From contig NZ_JAHBZK010000004.1 of NCBI RefSeq assembly GCF_019635465.1, forward strand, positions 1 through 64,000: DNA of 64,000 nucleotides. The letters are read 5' to 3'. The DNA is from Hydrogenophaga sp. Its GTDB lineage: Bacteria; Pseudomonadota; Gammaproteobacteria; Burkholderiales; Burkholderiaceae_C. The notes beneath the pieces are model-generated. The model did no database searches, was not told the DNA's origin, and saw only the letters and a program-made list of their open reading frames with translations. Both the position numbers and the translations under genes were made by a program. This document shows positions 48,012 through 58,419 of the stretch, piece after piece (within the stretch, counting starts at the first letter, position 1; the number at the start of each line of letters is the position of its first letter).

Positions 48012-49793
48012 ATGGCTCTCACCCTCGATCAACTCAACAGCGCCAGCGTCGCCGAAGCGGTGCAACTGCTCGACGGCCTGTACGAGCATTCCCCCTGGGT
48101 GGCGGAACGCGCCATGGCGCAGCGCCCGTTTGCGACGCTCGCCGCCCTCAAATGGGCCCTGGTGACCACACTGGCCGCGGCCTCGCGCGGCGAGCAGCTG
48201 GGTCTCATCCGCGCTCACCCCGAACTGGCCGGCAAGGCCATGGTCGCGAAGTCGCTGACCGCCGAGAGCACTGGCGAACAAAGCCGCGCCGGCCTGACCA
48301 ACTGCACCCCTGAAGAGTTCGCGCTGCTGCAACGCCTCAACACCGACTACAACGCGCGCTTCGGCTTTCCGTTCATCCTCGCGGTGCGCGGCCCGCGCGG
48401 CAGCGGCCTGTCGCGCCAGCAGATCATTGCGACCTTCGAGCGTCGGCTGCACAACCCCATTGACTTCGAGCGCGAAGAGGCACTGCGCAACATCCACCGC
48501 ATTGCCGAAGTGCGACTGGCCGACAAGTTCAACGCCGAGCCCGCGCTGGGCCACCGCGTGTGGGATTGGCACGAAGACCTCGCACGCCACAGCGACCCCG
48601 GTTTCAAGGAGCAAGGCCAGCTCACGGTGACCTACCTCACCGAGGCCCACCTGGCCTGCCAGCGCGACCTGATGGCGCAGATGACCGCGCTGGGATTTGA
48701 CGAGGTGAGCCGCGACGCGGTGGGCAACATCGTGGGCGTGTACCACGGCAGCGATCCCACCGCGCCGCGATTGCTCACCGGCAGCCACTACGACACCGTA
48801 CGTAACGGTGGCAAGTACGACGGGCGCCTTGGCATCTTCGTGCCCATGGCCTGCGTGGAGCGACTGCACCAGGCCGGTCGCCGCCTGCCGTTCGGCATCG
48901 AGGTGGTGGCCTTCGCCGAAGAGGAAGGCCAGCGATACAAGGCCACCTTCCTTGGCTCGGGCGCGCTCACCGGTCACTTCAACCCCGACTGGCTCGCGCA
49001 GACCGACGCCGATGGCGTGAGCATGGTTGACGCGATGCGCAGCGCCGGCCTGCCGGCATCGCTCGACGCCATCCATGCCATCCAGCGCGACCCATCGCGC
49101 TACCTGGGCTTCATCGAGGTCCACATCGAGCAGGGGCCGGTGCTCAACGAGATGGGCCTGCCCCTGGGCGTGGTGACCTCCATCAACGCCAGCGTGCGCC
49201 ACGTGGGCGAAGTCATCGGCATGGCCAGCCATGCGGGCACCACGCCCATGGACCGGCGTCGCGACGCGGCCTGCGCCGTGGCCGAACTGGCCTTGTATTG
49301 CGAACGACGCGCCACACAGGACGGCGATTCGGTGGCCACCATCGGCCTGCTCAACGTACCGGGTGGTTCGATCAACGTGGTGCCTGGCCGCTGCACTTTT
49401 TCGCTCGACCTGCGCGCTCCGCTCGACGCGCAGCGCGATGCGCTGGAGCGCGACGTGTTGTCTGAACTCCAGGCCATCTGCGAGCGCCGTGGCCTGGCCG
49501 TGAAGCTGGAGAAAACCATGGCCGCGTCGGCAGCGCCGAGTGCGCCCGAGTGGCAGGCCCGTTGGGAGCGTGCAGTGGCCGCACTCGGCCTGCCCGCGCA
49601 CCGCATGCCCAGCGGCGCCGGCCACGACGCCATGAAGCTGCACGAGGTGATGCCGCAAGCCATGCTCTTCGTGCGTGGCGAGAACAGCGGCATCAGCCAC
49701 AACCCGCTGGAGAGCAGCACCAGCGACGACATCGAACTGTGCGTGCTCGCCTTCGAGCACGTCCTGAACCAACTGGCGAACGAGACCCCATGA
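48012..49793 (+). CDS. Fusion: OHCU decarboxylase (UraD) and allantoate amidohydrolase (AllC)
   Basis: This single 593-residue protein joins two steps of the ureide pathway. Residues 1 to about 170 are UraD, with the catalytic His near 69 (LIRAHPELAGKAM) and NARFGFPFILAVRG. From about 175 onward is an M20-type allantoate amidohydrolase with LLTGSHYDTVRNGGKYDGRL, VVAFAEEEGQRYKATFLGS, EVHIEQGPVLNE and GISHNPLE supplying metal ligands. The intermediate steps (allantoin opening by PuuE) lie between these two activities, so the fusion does not join adjacent reactions. The stop overlaps the next gene. Confidence 0.93.
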   Translation: MALTLDQLNSASVAEAVQLLDGLYEHSPWVAERAMAQRPFATLAALKWALVTTLAAASRGEQLGLIRAHPELAGKAMVAKSLTAESTGEQSRAGLTNCTPEEFALLQRLNTDYNARFGFPFILAVRGPRGSGLSRQQIIATFERRLHNPIDFEREEALRNIHRIAEVRLADKFNAEPALGHRVWDWHEDLARHSDPGFKEQGQLTVTYLTEAHLACQRDLMAQMTALGFDEVSRDAVGNIVGVYHGSDPTAPRLLTGSHYDTVRNGGKYDGRLGIFVPMACVERLHQAGRRLPFGIEVVAFAEEEGQRYKATFLGSGALTGHFNPDWLAQTDADGVSMVDAMRSAGLPASLDAIHAIQRDPSRYLGFIEVHIEQGPVLNEMGLPLGVVTSINASVRHVGEVIGMASHAGTTPMDRRRDAACAVAELALYCERRATQDGDSVATIGLLNVPGGSINVVPGRCTFSLDLRAPLDAQRDALERDVLSELQAICERRGLAVKLEKTMAASAAPSAPEWQARWERAVAALGLPAHRMPSGAGHDAMKLHEVMPQAMLFVRGENSGISHNPLESSTSDDIELCVLAFEHVLNQLANETP

Positions 49794-51046
49794 CCATGAC
49801 CCCCTACCAGACCCTCGACGCCTGGATCGACGCGCATTTCGACGAGCAGCTGGCGTTTCTGCAGCAACTGGTGCGTGTACCCACCGACACACCACCCGGC
49901 AACAACGCGCCGCATGCCGAGCGCACAGCCGAGTTGCTGGCGGCCATGGGCATGACCGCAGAGAAGCACGCTGTGCCCGCGGCCGACGTACAGGCCGCGG
50001 GCCTGCAAAGCATCACCAACCTGATCGTGCGTCGCCGCTTTGGCGATAGCGGCCCTGTCGTCGCCCTCAACGCCCACGGCGACGTGGTGCCGCCCGGCGA
50101 AGGCTGGACACACGACCCCTACGGCGGCGAGATCGTCGATGGCGCCATGTATGGCCGCGCCACCGCCGTCAGCAAAAGCGACTTCTCCAGCTTCACCTTC
50201 GCCTTGCGGGCGATCGAGGCGCTGGGTCTGCCGCTCAAGGGTGGTGTGGAACTGCACTTCACCTACGACGAGGAGTTCGGCGGCGAGCTGGGCCCGGGCT
50301 GGTTGCTCGACAAAGGCCTCACCCGCCCCGATCTGATGATCGCGGCCGGCTTCAGCTACCAGGTGGTCGTGGCGCACAACGGCTGCCTGCAGCTGGAAGT
50401 GACGGTGCAAGGCGAGATGGCGCATGCCGCCATACCCGACAGCGGCACCGATGCGCTGCAAGGCGCCACGCACATCCTCAACGCGCTGTACGCGCTCAAC
50501 CGCGACTACCAGCAGGTGCGCTCCGAGGTCGAGGGCATCACCCACCCCTACCTCAACATCGGCCTCATCCAGGGCGGCACCAACACCAACGTCATCCCCG
50601 GCAAGGTGGTCATCAAGCTCGACCGGCGCATGATCCCCGAGGAGGACCCCGCACAGGTGGAGGCCGATCTGCGCGCCACCATCGAGCGTGCCGCGGCCAG
50701 CTACAACCCGCCGCGCGGCGGCAAAGCCCTGCAGGTGCAGGTGCGCCGAATGCTGCTGGCCCGCGCCATGCGGCCGCTACCCGGCAACGCGCCGCTGGTG
50801 AAGGCGCTGCAGACCCACGCGAGCGAGCTCTTCGGTGAATCCGTGCCCGCGGTGGGCACACCGCTCTACACCGATGTGCGCCTGTACGTTGAACGCGGCA
50901 TCCCGGGTGTGATCTATGGCGCAGGCCCCCGCACCGTGCGCGAGTCCAACGCCAAGCGCGCCGACGAGCACGTGCGCCTTGACGACCTGCGCCGCGCCAC
51001 CAAAGTGGTGGCCCGCACGCTGTTCGATCTGCTTTCCATGGGCTGA
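49790..51046 (+). CDS. M20-family metal-dependent amidohydrolase/deacylase
   Basis: This 418-residue protein is related to ArgE/DapE peptidases. Metal ligands are visible in ALNAHGDVVPPG, YDEEFGGELG and the C-terminal AGPRTVRESNAKRADEHV region; the usual D-M-K-G loop reads AVSKSDFSSF, a known variant. It starts inside the uraD-allC stop (ATGA), with a second ATG at 49796. Its place suggests it acts on a ureide or N-carbamoyl product such as ureidoglycolate or a related amide, but this is inference; it is not clearly any named enzyme. Confidence 0.8.
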   Translation: MTMTPYQTLDAWIDAHFDEQLAFLQQLVRVPTDTPPGNNAPHAERTAELLAAMGMTAEKHAVPAADVQAAGLQSITNLIVRRRFGDSGPVVALNAHGDVVPPGEGWTHDPYGGEIVDGAMYGRATAVSKSDFSSFTFALRAIEALGLPLKGGVELHFTYDEEFGGELGPGWLLDKGLTRPDLMIAAGFSYQVVVAHNGCLQLEVTVQGEMAHAAIPDSGTDALQGATHILNALYALNRDYQQVRSEVEGITHPYLNIGLIQGGTNTNVIPGKVVIKLDRRMIPEEDPAQVEADLRATIERAAASYNPPRGGKALQVQVRRMLLARAMRPLPGNAPLVKALQTHASELFGESVPAVGTPLYTDVRLYVERGIPGVIYGAGPRTVRESNAKRADEHVRLDDLRRATKVVARTLFDLLSMG

Positions 51047-51120
51047 TACCCCAACACGGGTCGGCGCGCCCGGTGCCAGAATCGTCCGGGCAAGGCCACA
51101 CAACCAGACAGGAGACCACC

Positions 51121-53397
<2,277 letters not shown>

Positions 53398-53684
53398 GCA
53401 CCCATAGGGCTTCCCCGCGGTGGCGGCATGCACCACCGCGGGTAAAAAGCGAACCGAAACGGTGCGCACAGCACTGTGACCGTGCACCGTTTCAGGGTAT
53501 GTCAGGATGACCGCCCCAACCCCCGTACGGACAATGTGTATACACATTCGGTGTGCAAAACACGAACCACGGTCCGGCATACCCCTGCCCGGTACTGGCA
53601 CCGATGTTGCTAACTCAGTTGCCGTACGCCGCAACGACGGCGATGCCTCGCCGACCTTCAACACCCGCCAGCCCTGGAGAAACC
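53398..53684. other. Intergenic region maeB to the first NMT1 gene
   Basis: These 287 bases contain two large inverted repeats and one operator-like palindrome. CCCGCGGTGG (53414-53423) pairs with CCACCGCGGG (53433-53442) just after maeB; no T-run follows. GAAACGGTGC (53456-53465) pairs with GCACCGTTTC (53484-53493). The palindrome at 53533-53548 is listed separately. No gene is seen. Confidence 0.6.
53533..53548. promoter_or_regulatory. Perfect palindrome AATGTGTATACACATT, candidate GntR operator
   Basis: A 16-base perfect palindrome lies 137 bases upstream of the first NMT1 binding-protein gene. Its TGTATACA core (53537-53544) is identical to the palindrome next to the local GntR regulator gene at 46325-46332. 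This suggests the same protein regulates both promoters. The larger symmetric arms here would be the stronger site. Confidence 0.6.
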
Positions 53685-54719
53685 ATGATCAAACGCCGTT
53701 TCCTGCAGACCACCGCCGCGCTGGCCGCGGTTGCCGCCTTCTCGGGCGTTGCGCACGCGCAGACCCCCATCAAGTTCCAGCTCGACTGGCGCTTCGAAGG
53801 CCCCGCCGCCCTGTTCCTGCACCCCGCCGCCAAGGGCTATTTCAAGCAGGCTGGTCTGGACGTGACGGTGGACTCGGGCAACGGCTCGGGCGGCACCGTC
53901 ACCCGCGTGGCCTCCGGCACCTATGACATGGGCTTTGCCGACATGGCCGCCCTGATGGAGTTCCACGCCAACAACCCCGACGCACCGAACAAGCCGGTCG
54001 CGGTGATGATGGTCTACAACAACACGCCGGCCGCGGTGCTCGCGCTCAAGAAGAGCGGCATCACCAAGCCCGCTGACCTGGAAGGCAAGAAGCTCGGCGC
54101 GCCGGTGTTCGATGCCGGCCGCAAGGGCTTCCCGATTTTCCAGAAGGCCAACAACATCAACAACGTGGCCTGGACCTCGATGGACCCGCCGCTGCGCGAG
54201 ACCATGCTGGTTCGTGGCGACATCGAAGCCATCACCGGCTTCTCGTTCACCTCGCTGCTCAACCTCGAAGCGCGTGGCGTCAAGGCCGAAGACATCGTCA
54301 TCCTGCCCTACGCCGACTACGGCGTGAAGCTGTACGGCAACGCCATCATTGCCTCGCCCAAACTCATCGCTGAGAACCCGGCCGCCGTCAAAGCCTTCCT
54401 CACCGCCTTCGCCAAGGGTGCCAAGGAAGTCATGGCTAATCCGGCCGTGGCGATCGAGTCGGTCAAGGCGCGCGACGGCATCATCAACGTCGGCCTCGAA
54501 ACGCGCCGCCTGGCGCTGGCCGTGGACGCCGTGGTGGCCAGCCCGGACGCCCGCAAGGAAGGCTTCGGCCAGGTCGTGCCGGGGCGCCTGGCGCTGATGG
54601 CTTCGCAAGTCTCCGACGCCTACAACACCAAGACCCGCGTCGACCCGACCAAGATCTGGAACGGCTCGATGCTGCCCAGCGCCGCCGAGCTCAACGTGCT
54701 GCCGCCGGCCAAGAAGTAA
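53685..54719 (+). CDS. NMT1/SsuA-type ABC transporter substrate-binding protein (copy 1)
   Basis: The 344-residue periplasmic protein has a signal peptide (MIKRRFLQTTAALAAVAAFS, cleaved near AHA-Q) and the NMT1/THI5 fold (IKFQLDWRFEGPAALFLHPA, then KGYFKQAGLDVTVDSGNGSG). It belongs to the family that binds pyrimidine- or purine-like ligands. GGAGA precedes the ATG. It heads an operon with an ATPase, permease and deaminase; a terminator-like hairpin after it probably makes it the most abundant subunit. It is clearly paralogous to the gene at 58530 (shared NLYGNAI-like and VRGD motifs). Confidence 0.9.
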   Translation: MIKRRFLQTTAALAAVAAFSGVAHAQTPIKFQLDWRFEGPAALFLHPAAKGYFKQAGLDVTVDSGNGSGGTVTRVASGTYDMGFADMAALMEFHANNPDAPNKPVAVMMVYNNTPAAVLALKKSGITKPADLEGKKLGAPVFDAGRKGFPIFQKANNINNVAWTSMDPPLRETMLVRGDIEAITGFSFTSLLNLEARGVKAEDIVILPYADYGVKLYGNAIIASPKLIAENPAAVKAFLTAFAKGAKEVMANPAVAIESVKARDGIINVGLETRRLALAVDAVVASPDARKEGFGQVVPGRLALMASQVSDAYNTKTRVDPTKIWNGSMLPSAAELNVLPPAKK

Positions 54720-54750
54720 CGGCCCGCGCCCGCCACGATGTCAGCGACGA

Positions 54751-54784
54751 GGCCAGCTGCCCACCGGTAGCTGGCCTTTCTTTC
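54751..54784 (+). terminator. Partial terminator after the first NMT1 gene
   Basis: GGCCAGCT (54751-54758) pairs with AGCTGGCC (54769-54776), with a 10-base loop and TTTCTTTC after. It lies between the binding-protein gene and the ATPase gene of the same operon, a common arrangement that lowers expression of the downstream membrane components. Confidence 0.75.
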
Positions 54785-54795
54785 AAGGGACGCCC

Positions 54796-55632
54796 ATGAA
54801 CACCCCCACCGCCGCCGCCGACGACGCGTTTGTCGATTTCGACGAAGTCTGGCTGGCCTACAACGAAGAGTTGCTCGCGAAGAATGTCTTCGCGGTCGAG
54901 GACATCAACCTCAAGGTCAAGCGGGGCGAGTTCATCGCCATCGTCGGGCCGTCGGGTTGCGGCAAGTCCACCTTCATGAAGCTGACCACCGGCCTGAAGA
55001 TGCCGAGCATGGGCAGGATCCGCATTGACGGCCAACCCGTGACTGGCCCCTTGAAGATCTCGGGCATGGCGTTTCAGGCGCCGTCGCTGCTGCCCTGGCG
55101 CACCACCATCGACAACGTGCTGCTACCGCTGGAGATCGTCGAACCCTTCCGCCAGCAGTTCAAGGACCGCAAGCGCGAGTTCGAAGAGCGCGCGAAGAAG
55201 TTGCTGGCCAGCGTGGGGCTGGGCGGCATGGAGAACAAATTTCCCTGGGAGCTCTCGGGCGGCATGCAGCAACGCGCCAGCATCTGCCGCGCGCTCATCC
55301 ACGAGCCCAAGATGCTGCTGCTCGACGAGCCCTTCGGCGCGCTCGACGCTTTCACCCGCGAAGAGCTGTGGTGCACGCTGCGCGACCTGTGGGAGGCGCA
55401 GCGCTTCAATGTCATCCTGGTCACGCACGACCTGCGCGAATCGGTCTTCCTGGCCGACACGGTGTACTGCATGAGCCGCAGCCCCGGGCGCTTCGTGGTG
55501 CGCCGCGAGATCGAGATCCCGCGCACGCGCGAGCTTGAAGTGACCTACACCCGCGAGTTCAGCGACATCGTGCACGAGCTGCGGGGCCACATCGGCGCCA
55601 TGCGCCAGAGCGGCATGGTCATCAATCAGTGA
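54796..55632 (+). CDS. ABC transporter ATPase, nitrate/taurine/NMT1 type
   Basis: The 278 residues have Walker A GPSGCGKSTFMKLTTGL, the Q-loop FQAPSLLPWRTTIDNV, the signature LSGGMQQRASICRAL, Walker B MLLLDEPFGALDAFTRE and the H-loop LVTHDLRES. This matches the SsuB/TauB-type ATPases that serve NMT1 binding proteins. The permease gene follows after 7 bases. The substrate is inferred from context to be a nucleobase or ureide. Confidence 0.93.
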   Translation: MNTPTAAADDAFVDFDEVWLAYNEELLAKNVFAVEDINLKVKRGEFIAIVGPSGCGKSTFMKLTTGLKMPSMGRIRIDGQPVTGPLKISGMAFQAPSLLPWRTTIDNVLLPLEIVEPFRQQFKDRKREFEERAKKLLASVGLGGMENKFPWELSGGMQQRASICRALIHEPKMLLLDEPFGALDAFTREELWCTLRDLWEAQRFNVILVTHDLRESVFLADTVYCMSRSPGRFVVRREIEIPRTRELEVTYTREFSDIVHELRGHIGAMRQSGMVINQ

Positions 55633-55639
55633 GGCACAC

Positions 55640-56413
55640 ATGACTGGCAAACAACGCAAGAACATCGAACGCTTCTCGCCCTGGCTGCTGCTGATCGCGA
55701 TCATCATCATCTGGGAGGTGATCACCCGTGGCTTCGGCGTCTCGGAATTCATCTTCCCCAGCCCGTCGCGCATTTGGGAACAGACGATGGAGCACCAGAC
55801 CACCATCCTGGGCCACGCCTGGCGCACCTTCTGGGTCACCATGGCCGGCTTTGGCATCGCCATCGTGGTGGGTGTGCTGCTGGGCTTTCTGATTGGCAGC
55901 TCGCGCATCGCCTACGCGGCTGTCTACCCGCTGATGACGGCCTTCAACGCCCTGCCCAAGGCGGCCTTCGTGCCGATCCTGGTGGTGTGGTTCGGCATCG
56001 GCATCGGGCCGGCCATTCTCACGGCTTTCCTGATCAGCTTCTTCCCGATCATGGTGAACATCGCCACCGGCCTCGCCACGCTCGAGCCCGAGCTGGAAGA
56101 CGTGCTGCGCGTGCTGGGTGCCAAACGCTGGGACGTGCTCACCAAGGTCGGCCTGCCGCGCTCCATGCCCTATTTCTTCGGCTCGCTCAAGGTCGCCATC
56201 ACGCTGGCCTTCGTGGGCACTACCGTGTCGGAGATGACGGCGTCGAACGAAGGCATCGGCTACCTGCTGATCTCGGCCGGCTCGTCCATGCAGATGGGCC
56301 TGGCGTTCAGTGGCCTGCTGGTGGTCGGCGCCATGGCCATGGCCATGTACGAGCTGTTCAGCTTCGTCGAGAAACACACCACGGCCTGGGCGCACAGAGG
56401 ATCACAGGGCTGA
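55640..56413 (+). CDS. ABC transporter permease, SsuC/TauC type
   Basis: The 257-residue membrane protein has about six hydrophobic segments (LLLIAIIIIWEVITRGF at the N-terminus, FWVTMAGFGIAIVVGVLLGF, MQMGLAFSGLLVVGAMAMA at the end) and the EAA-type loop for the ATPase (EPELEDVLRVLGAKRWDVL). The family is binding-protein-dependent transport inner-membrane component. The next gene starts 7 bases after its stop. Confidence 0.93.
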   Translation: MTGKQRKNIERFSPWLLLIAIIIIWEVITRGFGVSEFIFPSPSRIWEQTMEHQTTILGHAWRTFWVTMAGFGIAIVVGVLLGFLIGSSRIAYAAVYPLMTAFNALPKAAFVPILVVWFGIGIGPAILTAFLISFFPIMVNIATGLATLEPELEDVLRVLGAKRWDVLTKVGLPRSMPYFFGSLKVAITLAFVGTTVSEMTASNEGIGYLLISAGSSMQMGLAFSGLLVVGAMAMAMYELFSFVEKHTTAWAHRGSQG

Positions 56414-56420
56414 TCGCTGC

Positions 56421-56897
56421 ATGACGCCGGAACAGGTTGCGCGCCACCTGCGACGCGCCAACGATGTGGCGCGCCGGGCCGCTGCCATGGGGCGCCACCC
56501 GTTTGGTGCGCTGCTGGTAGCGCCCGATGACGAGACGGTGCTGGCCGAGCAAGGCAACATCGACACGGTCAACCACGCCGAGGCCACGCTGGCGCGACAT
56601 GCGGCCAGCACCTACCCCGGCGCCTACCTGCGCCAGTGCACGCTGGTCACCACCTTCGAGCCCTGCGCCATGTGCGCCGGCACCATCTACTGGGCCGACA
56701 TCGGGCGCGTGGTCTATGGCGCGAGCGAAGAAGCCCTGCTCGCGCTCACAGGCTCGCACGAAGAGAACCCGACGCTCTCGCTGCCGTGTCGTGAGGTGTT
56801 TGCGCGCGGGCAGCGGGCGGTCGAGGTGGTCGGGCCAGTGGCTGAACTGGTGGACGAGATGGTGGAACCGCACAAAGGGTTCTGGGCCTCTCGCTGA
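56421..56897 (+). CDS. Nucleobase deaminase-like protein, guanine-deaminase/TadA fold (copy 1)
   Basis: The 158 residues have the zinc deaminase motif H-A-E (VNHAEATLARHA) and P-C-x-x-C (FEPCAMCAGTIYWADIGRVVYG). This is the family of guanine deaminase (GuaD-like) and TadA, but with a different N-terminus (MTPEQVARHLRRAND) from TadA, and it lies in a transporter operon for purine-like molecules. Guanine or another aminopurine is the likeliest substrate; that is inference. It is paralogous to the gene at 59552. Confidence 0.85.
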   Translation: MTPEQVARHLRRANDVARRAAAMGRHPFGALLVAPDDETVLAEQGNIDTVNHAEATLARHAASTYPGAYLRQCTLVTTFEPCAMCAGTIYWADIGRVVYGASEEALLALTGSHEENPTLSLPCREVFARGQRAVEVVGPVAELVDEMVEPHKGFWASR

Positions 56898-57206
56898 GGC
56901 GATCTCCGGGGGGCTGCGGTGGGCGGCAACCGCGATGTCCGGCTCCGCTCATGTCCCCCGCGAAGGGCTGCGCCCTTCGCTCCTCCTTTACTTCGCTGCG
57001 CCGGACACCCCGATCACCGCCCACCTCGTGGCACTCGTCGGGTGTCACGCCACCATCACTTCAGCCCGCGAGTGTGGGGTGCTCCACGCAGCGACATAAA
57101 GGAGGAGGACCGGGCTCAGCCCGGTCCGGGGGACAGTCGCGGAGTGGAGTACCCCGCGATCGCGAGCGTGCGAGCCGCGATGTGCAACGAGCGAAGAGCA
57201 TCGCAA
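56898..57206. repeat. Palindromic intergenic region between deaminase copy 1 and Rieske oxygenase
   Basis: These 309 bases have no gene. They contain two long hairpins: GCGAAGGGC (56960-56968) with GCCCTTCGC (56972-56980), and GGACCGGGCT (57107-57116) with AGCCCGGTCC (57118-57127). Blocks like these look like the dispersed palindromic intergenic repeats of Comamonadaceae genomes. The convergent position of the flanking genes suggests a transcription-ending role, but no T-runs are present. Confidence 0.5.
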
Positions 57207-58226
57207 TCAGCGATGCACCTCCACCTCCCCGGCAGAGGACAACATCGCCATCAAGCGCCGCCGGATCAGGATGCCGGGCCGATCGGAATCCATCGAGTAC
57301 TCCACGCCGCGGCGGCGCAGGTCGACCACCGCGTCCGGGTCGGTGCTTTCCAGGATGTCCTTGTCCTCGCGCGTGATCTCGGCGTCAAAGTCGATCAGCA
57401 TCTGTGCCGGGCAATCCTGCTCGGTGTCGTTGCGGAACAGCCATTGGCACAACTGGATGTGGCCATCGTCGATCGGTGTGAAGCAGTTGATGATCACGTG
57501 GCGCACACCGCCCGGGTACTCGATGTCGAGCCGGCGCGAGAACGGTTGCATGTAGGCGTTGCGCATGTGGCGCTGGGTGATCGCATCCTTGACGCCGCTG
57601 ATGCGCTGAAATCGCTCGGGGTTGGCGGCGTCGATCACCGTCTCGGCGTAGAAGCCCTGCTCGTTCTCGACGATCTGATACTTGCTGGGCTTGGGTTGCG
57701 CCGCCACGCCAAAGGTGGCGCGGTGCACGAAGCTGAAGTGCGAGTTGTCGAATGAGTTCTCCAATGCACGCACCGGGCTGGTCTGCCAGGTTTCGTAGAA
57801 CTGGAAGATGGTGCGCCAGCCCGGCGCGTCGAACTCGGGCATGGTGGGGATGTCGGCTTCGGGCTCCTCCAGCGCCACCCAGGCATAGCCGTAGCGCGCT
57901 TCGCAACGGTAGGCAGGCGTGCAGTAGTCCTTGGGAATCTCACGGTCAGCGCCGTACTGCGGGATCTCGATCACGCGACCGCTGCGGTTGTAGACCCAGC
58001 CATGGTAGCCGCACTGCAGGTTGCCGTTCTTGCACCAGCCCTTGCTGAGTTTGGCGGTGCGGTGGCAGCAGCGGTCCTTGAGCGCGGCAGGCGCGCCGTG
58101 CTCGTCGAGGAAGAGGACGATGGCCTCGCCGAGCAGCGTGAAGGGTTTGGGGCCGTCCTGCAGTTCCGTCAGTGGCATGACGGCGTGCCAGTGGCGGCGA
58201 AAGACGGCTTGTTGGGAGACGAGCAT
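57207..58226 (-). CDS. Rieske-type ring-hydroxylating oxygenase, alpha-subunit-like
   Basis: The 339 residues have an N-terminal Rieske domain with ligands in CCHRTAKLSKG and LQCGYHGWVYNRSG, and a C-terminal mononuclear iron domain with the His-x4-His motif FDNSHFSFVHRATFG. This fits the vanillate-demethylase/dicamba-type single-component oxygenases. AGGAG is eight bases before the ATG. Its leader carries a xanthine-riboswitch-like RNA, and it diverges from a purine-type binding protein, so a purine or ureide substrate is plausible. The exact reaction is not known. Confidence 0.85.
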   Translation of the reverse strand: MLVSQQAVFRRHWHAVMPLTELQDGPKPFTLLGEAIVLFLDEHGAPAALKDRCCHRTAKLSKGWCKNGNLQCGYHGWVYNRSGRVIEIPQYGADREIPKDYCTPAYRCEARYGYAWVALEEPEADIPTMPEFDAPGWRTIFQFYETWQTSPVRALENSFDNSHFSFVHRATFGVAAQPKPSKYQIVENEQGFYAETVIDAANPERFQRISGVKDAITQRHMRNAYMQPFSRRLDIEYPGGVRHVIINCFTPIDDGHIQLCQWLFRNDTEQDCPAQMLIDFDAEITREDKDILESTDPDAVVDLRRRGVEYSMDSDRPGILIRRRLMAMLSSAGEVEVHR

Positions 58227-58269
58227 GGGGAAGCACTCCTGATGGAAACGGCTTGAACGTGGGGCTCAA

Positions 58270-58314
58270 GAGCAATTTCCTGCCCACCCTGGCGGTGGTT
58301 GAACGCTTCTACTC
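58270..58314 (-). ncRNA. NMT1-motif (xanthine) riboswitch candidate, leader of the Rieske gene
   Basis: Reading the minus strand: GAGTAGAAGCGTTCA, a hairpin CCACC-loop-GGTGG (plus-strand positions 58298-58294 and 58288-58284), then GGAAATTGCTC. P1 pairs GAGUAG with UUGCUC; AAGCGUUCA and GGAAA form the internal loop around P2. Both flanks are identical to the copy at 58420-58467, while P2 has different bases that still pair. This fits my recollection of the NMT1 motif, which senses xanthine and urate. It ends 43 bases before the ATG. Confidence 0.8.
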
Positions 58315-58419
58315 TCGCGCAGGAATGTAGCAAAACCAGGGCCACGCCGGTGTGCATCCCGTCGCCGCACCACAAGCGTGCAGCGCCGCTGGCACGGCTC
58401 CTGCGTCAGCGTTGCGCAG

